A DNA stretch of 62,169 nt. Origin: Planctomycetota bacterium. Its GTDB lineage: Bacteria; Planctomycetota; UBA1135; GCA-002748355. The notes beneath the pieces are model-generated. The model was not told the DNA's origin and made no database searches. It saw nothing but the letters and a program-made list of their open reading frames with translations. A program made the translations under genes and the position numbers. The stretch is taken from the NCBI GenBank assembly GCA_020426005.1, contig JAGQQW010000006.1, forward strand, positions 1-62,169, read 5' to 3'. Shown piece by piece: positions 53,015 through 59,663 of the stretch. How positions within the stretch are numbered: position 1 is the stretch's first letter; each line of letters starts with the position of its first letter.

Positions 53015-53980
53015 TCACTGGATGGTCGTCGTCAGCGCATTGGAGAAGCTGAACCCGAACGTGTTCGCCTTCGGATCGACCGTCATCTGCTGGAAGTACA
53101 GCTTGATCCCACGCAGGTTGGGGTCGTTGGGCAGGATCCAAGCGATCTGTGCGCTGCCGTTGCCGGACCCACGACCGCTGGCGACCGCGACCTGCATGAC
53201 ATCGAGGGACACGCGCAACGCGCAGTCCCCGCCACCGATCGGCTTGAGCGGGAAGGGCAGCGGCAGGACTCCGAAGGTCGTGTTCGAAAGGCCGAGGATG
53301 CCGACGCTCGCCGTCGCGGGGGGCAGGTTGTAGGCCTCGGAGTTCCAGGTCGTGCCGATTTGAGGCGCCTTGGCCATTCCGAGCACTGGGCGATAGCCGT
53401 CGGTGCCCGTGCAGCCTTCCCCCGTGGACGTAATGCCGGGTGCGTTGACGAAGACGCGATACATCGCTCCCGGGATCGTGCTGTCGTGCCCGTAGAAACC
53501 CCACTGGTCCCCACGGTCCTTGCCGTCCCCGTTGGCGGCGTTGCCGGTCGCCGTCATCGTGACGAGCCCCGGAGTGGTCGGCGCGGTCCACGAGAAACTC
53601 CACGTGCGGGACAACGGATTCGAGTGCGTGATCGCCGGAGCGCCACGGACGGTCGTGTCGGTTCGAGTTCCGGTACCGGCGACGTACGCGCCGGCGCTCG
53701 CCTCGAGCGCGAAGCCGCTCTGCGTGCTGGTGGACGGGTCGCTGACCGCGAGCTTCATTGCGACGGACGCGCCTGGCGCGACCGAGGTGGCGCCGGAGAT
53801 ATCGACGCGGACGCCCGAGTTCGGCGTGCTCGTGTGGCAGTTGCCGCAGCTCGGAAAGCCGGTCGTGAGGTTGGAGGGCATGCTGTTCTTGCCGGCAACG
53901 ACTCCATCCTTGGATCCGAGGGCGATGGATACGGGGAGGAGGGCGGCAGCAGAAAACAGAATGGTGCGACGGATGCGCAT
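53015..53980 (-). CDS. Secreted CxxCH protein, choice-of-anchor V type (copy 1)
   Basis: 321 residues, with a signal peptide (MRIRRTILFSAAALLPVSIALG) and AGAAGGA upstream-type ribosome site before the ATG at 53980. The CGNCH motif sits at residues 45-49, exactly as in the downstream copy, and identity is high throughout (SRTWSFSWTAPTTPGLVTMTATGN; DVMQVAVASGRGSGNG; QQMTVDPKANTFGFSFSNAL). It is a tandem duplicate of the gene ending at 51784, 265 bases away. The two copies differ most in the middle third. Location is envelope or surface; no reaction assigned. Confidence 0.8.
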   Translation of the reverse strand: MRIRRTILFSAAALLPVSIALGSKDGVVAGKNSMPSNLTTGFPSCGNCHTSTPNSGVRVDISGATSVAPGASVAMKLAVSDPSTSTQSGFALEASAGAYVAGTGTRTDTTVRGAPAITHSNPLSRTWSFSWTAPTTPGLVTMTATGNAANGDGKDRGDQWGFYGHDSTIPGAMYRVFVNAPGITSTGEGCTGTDGYRPVLGMAKAPQIGTTWNSEAYNLPPATASVGILGLSNTTFGVLPLPFPLKPIGGGDCALRVSLDVMQVAVASGRGSGNGSAQIAWILPNDPNLRGIKLYFQQMTVDPKANTFGFSFSNALTTTIQ

Positions 53981-54286
53981 ACGATCTTGTCCTTCTCTGA
54001 GAATCGAATTCGAGTGAGGTCGGGCACGTAGTCAAGTGCTGTGCCACGACCGAAGCGGCGACGTAACTCCTTGTGATGAGGCGGCATGGAGCGATCGCGC
54101 CGGAGTCTCTTCCCTGGAGGCGGGATCCAGTTTTCGGACCTTCGAGTCCAGCTTTCGACGTCGCGGCGGACGCGCGCGACGAGGGGACGGCAGCGCGGTT
54201 CTCCGCGCGAGAGCGTGCCGAACGCGCGACAACAATTCGAATCGACGCGTGCATGACCGGGCGTCCTTGGGAATCCTCGTGGCGCC
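53981..54286. other. Intergenic region upstream of transketolase and the CxxCH gene
   Basis: 306 bases between divergent genes. Readings on both strands are Arg-rich without start signals. No -10-like hexamer at the leaderless position for tkt, no inverted repeat and no RNA motif was recognised. It presumably contains two divergent promoters. Confidence 0.5.
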
Positions 54287-56311
54287 ATGTCCGAAGTCAC
54301 CAAGGGCGACCGCGACCTCACGACGCTGTGCGTGAACGCGGTCCGTGTTCTCTCCATGGACGCCGTGCAGCAAGCGAACTCGGGTCACCCGGGTACGCCG
54401 ATGGCTCTGGCGCCGCTCGCCTACGTCCTCTTCACGAAGCATCTCAAGCACGATCCTGCAGACCCCAACTGGCCCAACCGCGATCGCTTCGTGCTGTCCT
54501 GTGGCCACGCGTCGATGTTGCTCTACTCGGTCCTCTACCTCTCGGGGTACGAGATCTCGAGCGACGAGATCCGGAACTTCCGGCAGTGGGGCGCGCGCAC
54601 GCCGGGCCATCCCGAGTTCGGCCTGACTCCCGGAGTCGAGACGACGACCGGCCCGCTCGGGCAGGGCCTCGCCAACGCGGTCGGGATGGCGATTGCCGAG
54701 ACCAAGTTGTCGACGGCGTTCAACCACACGGGGCACTACGTGCTCGACCATCACACGTGGTTCATCGCGAGTGATGGCGACCTGATGGAAGGCATCTCTC
54801 ACGAGGCGGCTTCGCTCGCGGGGCATCTCGGCCTCGGCAAGCTGATCGGCTTCTGGGATGACAACTCGATCACGATCGAGGGCGAGCGCTCGCTGGCAGA
54901 TTCGGACGATGTAGCGAAGCGCTTCGATGCGTACGGCTGGCAGGTTCTTCACGTCGAGGACGGCAACGACGTCGACGCGATCGACGACGCCATCGATGCC
55001 GCGAAGGCCGAACTCCACAAGCCGTCGCTCATCATCGTCAAGACGATCATCGGCTACGGTGCTCCGCACAAGCAGAACACCGCCGACGCGCATGGTGCGC
55101 CGCTCGGGGCGAACGAAGTCCTCGAGGCGCGCAAGCAGCTCGGGTGGGAGTACGATGAGCCGTTCTTCGTTCCGGTCGAGGCGCTCCACGAGTGGGGCAA
55201 GTGCAAGGATCGTGGCGAGAAGTTGCAGCAGGCGTGGATCAAGACGTTCCACACGTATCGCAAGGCATTCCCCGCCGATGCGGACACGATGATCCGTCGT
55301 CTCGCGGGCAAGCTGCCCGAGGGATGGGAAGATGCGCTACCGGATGTCTCCGGTGAGATCACACCGGCGGCAACGCGCTCGGTCAGCGGTCGTGTGCTGG
55401 GTGCGATTGCAGAGCACGTTCCCGAGCTCTTCGGAGGTTCGGCCGATCTCGGTCCCTCCAACAACACTCTGCTCGAAGACGGTGGTGACTTCTCCGCGAC
55501 CAATCGGGAAGGGCGCAACCTGCACTTCGGCGTGCGAGAACACGCGATGGGCGCGATCTGCAACGGCATGGCTTTGCACGGCGGAATCATTCCGTATGCC
55601 GGCACCTTCCTCGTGTTCTCCGACTACATGCGGCCGGCGTTGCGGCTCGCGGCGATGATGGAGCTCGGGACGATCGCGATCTACACGCACGATTCGATCG
55701 GTCTCGGTGAGGACGGGCCGACGCATCAGCCGATCGAGACGCTCGCTGCGTTGCGTGCGATCCCCAACTTCACGGTCTTGCGTCCTGCGGATGCTGCCGA
55801 GACGGTCGAAGCTTGGCGCTATGCGATGAAGCACCGCCATGGGCCATGCGCGCTCGTTCTCACGCGGCAGAAAGTGCCGCCGATCGAACGTCAGGGCGAT
55901 ACGCTCACGAGCGACGTTGCGCACGGTGCATACGTGGTGTCCGAGGCCCAAGGCGATCCTGCCATCGTCCTGATCGGAACGGGTTCCGAAGTGCAGCACT
56001 GTCTGGGTGCGCAATCGATCCTGCGCGACGAAGGCATCGAAGCGAGCGTCGTCTCCTGTCCTTCGCTCGAGATCTTCGCTCGCCAACAAGAAGAGTATCG
56101 ACGCTCCGTGCTGCCTGTCGGCGTGCCACGACTCGTCGTCGAAGCGGCGCATCCGCAGAGTTGGGGACGTATCCTCGGCGACCACGGAGACATGATCGGA
56201 CTCGAGCACTTCGGAGCCTCCGCGCCTGCGCCGAAGCTGTTCGAGGAGTTCGGGTTCACGGCGGACAATGTCGCCGCTCGAGCGCGCAAGCTCCTCGCGC
56301 CTCGAATCTAG
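54287..56311 (+). CDS. tkt: Transketolase
   Basis: 674 residues, normal length. Thiamine-diphosphate enzyme of the pentose phosphate pathway that moves two-carbon units between sugar phosphates. Landmarks: [46 protein letters not shown], the metal/ThDP motif SDGDLMEG with [29 protein letters not shown], and in the second domain [22 protein letters not shown] and [16 protein letters not shown] with the catalytic Glu/His environment. The ATG at 54287 begins MSEVTKGD; no Shine-Dalgarno is visible. Followed by the serine dehydratase gene after 17 bases. Confidence 0.96.
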   Translation: MSEVTKGDRDLTTLCVNAVRVLSMDAVQQANSGHPGTPMALAPLAYVLFTKHLKHDPADPNWPNRDRFVLSCGHASMLLYSVLYLSGYEISSDEIRNFRQWGARTPGHPEFGLTPGVETTTGPLGQGLANAVGMAIAETKLSTAFNHTGHYVLDHHTWFIASDGDLMEGISHEAASLAGHLGLGKLIGFWDDNSITIEGERSLADSDDVAKRFDAYGWQVLHVEDGNDVDAIDDAIDAAKAELHKPSLIIVKTIIGYGAPHKQNTADAHGAPLGANEVLEARKQLGWEYDEPFFVPVEALHEWGKCKDRGEKLQQAWIKTFHTYRKAFPADADTMIRRLAGKLPEGWEDALPDVSGEITPAATRSVSGRVLGAIAEHVPELFGGSADLGPSNNTLLEDGGDFSATNREGRNLHFGVREHAMGAICNGMALHGGIIPYAGTFLVFSDYMRPALRLAAMMELGTIAIYTHDSIGLGEDGPTHQPIETLAALRAIPNFTVLRPADAAETVEAWRYAMKHRHGPCALVLTRQKVPPIERQGDTLTSDVAHGAYVVSEAQGDPAIVLIGTGSEVQHCLGAQSILRDEGIEASVVSCPSLEIFARQQEEYRRSVLPVGVPRLVVEAAHPQSWGRILGDHGDMIGLEHFGASAPAPKLFEEFGFTADNVAARARKLLAPRI

Positions 56312-56328
56312 GGACCTTCGCTGATCGC

Positions 56329-57903
56329 ATGCCTGCTCAGCTGCGCCCTAGCATCTTCAACGACGTCGTCGGTCCGATCATGCGTGGGCCGTCGAGTTCG
56401 CACTCCGCGGCATCGGTGCGTATCGGCCGCATCGCTCGAGATCTGTGCGGTGGGCAACCCGACCGCGTGCTGGTCGAGTTCGACACCGAGGGTTCGCTGC
56501 CGACGACGCACGCGAGCCAGGGTTCGGACATGGGCCTGTTCGGTGGCCTCCTCGGCTGGGACGCCGACGACGAACGTCTGCCGCACTCGCGCGCCGCGTT
56601 GCGCGATGCCGGTGTCGCGCTCGAGATCCGCTACGCGGAGTTGCACGATCCGCACCCCAACACTTACCGGCTGACGCTGTGGCGTGGCAGTGCCCAACAC
56701 CGGCTCGTCGCGATCTCGACCGGCGGTGGCATGATCGAAGTGATCGAGATCGACGGCACGGCGGTGTCGCTCTTCGGCGACTACGACGTCATGCTTGTGC
56801 GCATGCGCGACGCAGGCGCCGCGCGCGCGGCGGCAGAACGACTCGCGGACCATGTCGAGGTCACCGACGCGCGTGAAGTGTTCGCGATCCTGTGTGGCCA
56901 CGAGTTCGTTTCCGAAGAACGGATTTCGGCGATCGACGGTGTCGTTGGCGTGCATCGGCTCTCGGCCGTGTTGCCGGTGCGATCGCGCAAGGACTTGTCG
57001 GTGCCGTTCCTACACGCAGGACAACTGGCAGTGCACGCTGATCTCGAGGGGCAACCCTTGTCGGACTTCGCGCTGCAGTACGAATGCGCCCGCGGCGGCA
57101 TCGACGACGAAGCCGTGTTCGCGCGCATGCGCCACATCCTCGAGATCATCGCGAGTGGTGTCGCGAACGGACTTGCCGGCACCGAGCACCCGGATCGCGT
57201 CTTGCCGCGCCAGTCGCACCGCTTCGCAGAACGTCTCGCAAAGGGCTCGCTGCTCGCGTCGGGTCTGCTCAACACGGCGATCTTGCACGTCACGGCGCTG
57301 ATGGAGGTCAAGAGCTCCGACGGTGTGTTCGTTGCGGCTCCGACGGCGGGTTCTTGTGGCACGTTTGCCGGTACTTGCCACGCGGCGTTCGAACAGCTTG
57401 GCACGGCGGAAGAGCCGGCCTTGCGCGCGTTGCTCGCAGGCGGACTGATCGGCGTGTTCGTCGCGACTCGCTCGAGCTTTGCGGCGGAGGTCGGCGGGTG
57501 TCAGGCCGAGACCGGCGCCGGAGCGGCGATGGCGGCCGCGGCGCTCGTCGAGCTCGGCGGCGGTAGTGCCGCGCAATCCTTGTCGGCGGCGAGCCACGCG
57601 ATCCAAAACGCACTCGGGCTCGTCTGCGATCCGGTCGCGAACCGAGTCGAGGCGCCTTGCCTCGGCCGCAACATCGCAGGCGCGGCCAACGCGATCGCGA
57701 GCGCCAACATGGCGCTGTCGGGCTACGACCACCTCATCCCGCTCGACGAAGTGCTCGACGCACATCGCGAGATCAGCGAACGCATGGCGCGCGAGCTGCG
57801 GTGCACGGCGCTGGGCGGGCTGTCGATCACCCCGACGTCGAAGGCGATCGAAGCGAAGCTGTGCGGCGGCAATGCGCACGGTGGCTGCGCCAACTGCAGG
57901 TAG
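56329..57903 (+). CDS. sdaA: L-serine dehydratase, iron-sulfur type
   Basis: 524 residues. Converts L-serine to pyruvate and ammonia with a [4Fe-4S] cluster. The beta domain opens with PIMRGPSSSHSAASVRIGR (the substrate-binding SSSH motif); the alpha domain carries AAPTAGSCGT, GGCQAETGAGAAMAAAALVELGG and APCLGRNIAGAANAI, which supply the cluster cysteines. An ACT-like segment between the domains (about 180-230, VFAILCGHEFVSEERISAIDG, VHRLSAVLPV) explains part of the extra length over the 450-residue enterobacterial enzyme. The very C terminus is Cys-rich (LCGGNAHGGCANC), unlike the short tail of classical enzymes. It starts 17 bases after tkt and may be co-transcribed. Confidence 0.93.
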   Translation: MPAQLRPSIFNDVVGPIMRGPSSSHSAASVRIGRIARDLCGGQPDRVLVEFDTEGSLPTTHASQGSDMGLFGGLLGWDADDERLPHSRAALRDAGVALEIRYAELHDPHPNTYRLTLWRGSAQHRLVAISTGGGMIEVIEIDGTAVSLFGDYDVMLVRMRDAGAARAAAERLADHVEVTDAREVFAILCGHEFVSEERISAIDGVVGVHRLSAVLPVRSRKDLSVPFLHAGQLAVHADLEGQPLSDFALQYECARGGIDDEAVFARMRHILEIIASGVANGLAGTEHPDRVLPRQSHRFAERLAKGSLLASGLLNTAILHVTALMEVKSSDGVFVAAPTAGSCGTFAGTCHAAFEQLGTAEEPALRALLAGGLIGVFVATRSSFAAEVGGCQAETGAGAAMAAAALVELGGGSAAQSLSAASHAIQNALGLVCDPVANRVEAPCLGRNIAGAANAIASANMALSGYDHLIPLDEVLDAHREISERMARELRCTALGGLSITPTSKAIEAKLCGGNAHGGCANCR

Positions 57904-57939
57904 GCTGAGCACCGCGTATTGAGGTCGTAAGCCGGTGCG

Positions 57940-57945
57940 TATGCT
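57940..57945 (+). promoter_or_regulatory. Predicted -10 element (TATGCT) with possible -35 (TTGAGG)
   Basis: TATGCT ends eight bases before the ATG at 57954. TTGAGG at 57919-57924 lies 15 bases upstream, close to a sigma70-type spacing. Confidence 0.45.
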
Positions 57946-57953
57946 CTTGCTGC

Positions 57954-59591
57954 ATGCACTGCCGCACTCTGTTCACGTTGTTCTTCGCGACCGCGTTCTC
58001 GGCGTGCCGCGGCCCGCTTGACACCGCGCAGTGGTCCATGGGCCCCGGTCCGAACGGCAACTGGACAGTGGCGTGCGATTCGCCGCCGCCGCAGCAGTGG
58101 TCGGGCGCAACCGGTAGGCACATCGTCTGGCGCAAGGACCTACCCGAGACCGGCCAGGGCGGCATCGCGCTCGCGAACGGCAAGCTGTTCGTCGCAACGA
58201 TGGCGCCGTGGGATGGGAAAGCGCTGAGCGACACCGACGCGGAGACGTACGCGCACGCCACCGAGAAGCGAAAGGTCGTCGGCAAGCATATCGACGCGCA
58301 CTGCTTCGATGCCGCGACCGGCGATCTCCTGTGGACTCGCCGTCTCGAGGGTGAAGTGCCATCGATCTACAGCTACCCGTTCTCGGATGCGACGAGCGCA
58401 TCGCCGTGCTGCGACGATCAACACGTCTGGTTCACCAACGCCGGCGGCCGAATCGTCTGCTTCACGCACGATGGCCAGCCGCGCTGGACGCGCCGCTTCA
58501 CGCCGACGTTCGATGGTCCGTTCAACAAGCAGTTCGAGCCACTGCTCGTCGACGATCCGTCGCGCGGCGCCGGCGCGAAGACGCTGATCCACATGGAGCC
58601 CCGTCGCGTCGGCAACGATGTGACATCGAATCCTGCGGGTCCACGTTGGAACTTCCTCATCGGTCTCGATGCCGCCACCGGCACCGAGCTGTGGCGAAGC
58701 GAGGACGCGCTGACGCACTACAACGCGCCGATCCTCGTGCACGACCCAATACATGGCGCATGCGTCCTGCACGCGCGCGGTGGTCCGCACCAAGTGCCCG
58801 AGCTGCCGCTCGGCATGTCGCTGACGATCGCGAGCGGGGCCGAGGCCGGCAGGCGCGTCTGGCGCTACGAGGACCCGCGCAAGAACCACGAGGGTGCGCT
58901 GCAGACGATGGCCGCTGACGGGCGGTATGCGTATTGGTTGCTGAAGACGCCGAACGACGTGCTCGTGGTGCTCGACGTGCGCACAGGTGAGCCGGTGCGA
59001 GAGATTCACCTCGTGAACGGTGCCCGTGTGCACGCGGCATACGCTACGGTCGCGCAAGGCACGAACGCGGAAGACGTCAGCGAGCCGAAGGCCGGCGTCT
59101 TCCCCGCGCGCTATTCGATGCACGCAGCCAAGGGTGCGCTGTGGTTTCTGACCTACGCCACCGCGTGGGGCAAGCCGACGCTCGGCGCTCCCTGGTGCCT
59201 CGCCCGCGTCGACGTCGATGCCGGTACGGTCGACTACCACGAACTGCCGACGACGCCCGATGGTGCCTACCGCACCAAGCTCGCGGCGCGCGCCATCAAC
59301 GGCCGCGGCGACGAAGTGACCGGCGACGACCGTTCGCGCTGGGACGGTTGGGACTGGGTCTTCCATCCGTCGCCGACACAGATCGGCGACCATCTGTACT
59401 TCACGCTGCAGACTGGCGTGGTCTACGTGATCGACACGTCCGTGACGACCAACGTGCGGCCGGTCGCCGTCAACGACCTCGGCGAGCTCGGCGCGACGTG
59501 GACCGGCAACTCGATTTCGTTCGCGGACGGACGGCTCTACCACCGCACGGCGCGCGAACTGTTGTGCATCGGTGCAACCTCTGCGCGATGA
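57954..59591 (+). CDS. PQQ-like beta-propeller lipoprotein
   Basis: 545 residues. The N terminus (MHCRTLFTLFFATAFSAC) is a lipoprotein-like signal with Cys18. The rest is a PQQ-like (WD40-resembling) beta-propeller: WRKDLPETGQGGIALANGKLFVA, HCFDAATGDLLWTRRL, HVWFTNAGGRIVCFTHDGQPRWTRRF, GLDAATGTELWRSED, VLDVRTGEPVREIHL and VYVIDTSVTTNVRPV are successive blades, each with the A-x-D/G-G-x-x-W turn. PQQ-binding residues cannot be confirmed; in planctomycetes such proteins often accompany cytochrome/DUF1549 proteins, as here. Probably a periplasmic sugar- or alcohol-related or assembly protein. Confidence 0.85.
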   Translation: MHCRTLFTLFFATAFSACRGPLDTAQWSMGPGPNGNWTVACDSPPPQQWSGATGRHIVWRKDLPETGQGGIALANGKLFVATMAPWDGKALSDTDAETYAHATEKRKVVGKHIDAHCFDAATGDLLWTRRLEGEVPSIYSYPFSDATSASPCCDDQHVWFTNAGGRIVCFTHDGQPRWTRRFTPTFDGPFNKQFEPLLVDDPSRGAGAKTLIHMEPRRVGNDVTSNPAGPRWNFLIGLDAATGTELWRSEDALTHYNAPILVHDPIHGACVLHARGGPHQVPELPLGMSLTIASGAEAGRRVWRYEDPRKNHEGALQTMAADGRYAYWLLKTPNDVLVVLDVRTGEPVREIHLVNGARVHAAYATVAQGTNAEDVSEPKAGVFPARYSMHAAKGALWFLTYATAWGKPTLGAPWCLARVDVDAGTVDYHELPTTPDGAYRTKLAARAINGRGDEVTGDDRSRWDGWDWVFHPSPTQIGDHLYFTLQTGVVYVIDTSVTTNVRPVAVNDLGELGATWTGNSISFADGRLYHRTARELLCIGATSAR

Positions 59592-59651
59592 CCGCTGCCT
59601 TCGAACGGGCAAAGCCCACGCTGCACGACTTGGGGCGATGCAACAGCGGGG

Positions 59652-59657
59652 TATCAT
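59652..59657 (+). promoter_or_regulatory. Predicted -10 element (TATCAT) with -35 (TTGGGG), leaderless start
   Basis: TATCAT ends six bases before the GTG at 59664; TTGGGG at 59630-59635 is 16 bases upstream. This is the best promoter-like pair in the window and supports GTG 59664 as the start of the cytochrome/DUF1549 gene. Confidence 0.5.
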
Positions 59658-59663
59658 GCCGCT

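Noticed and set aside
52866..54254. A 462-codon minus-strand frame across the CxxCH copy 1 gene
   Set aside because: It is a shifted frame of the same strand, Arg/His/Pro-rich; the real frame has a signal peptide and an identical-length paralogue.
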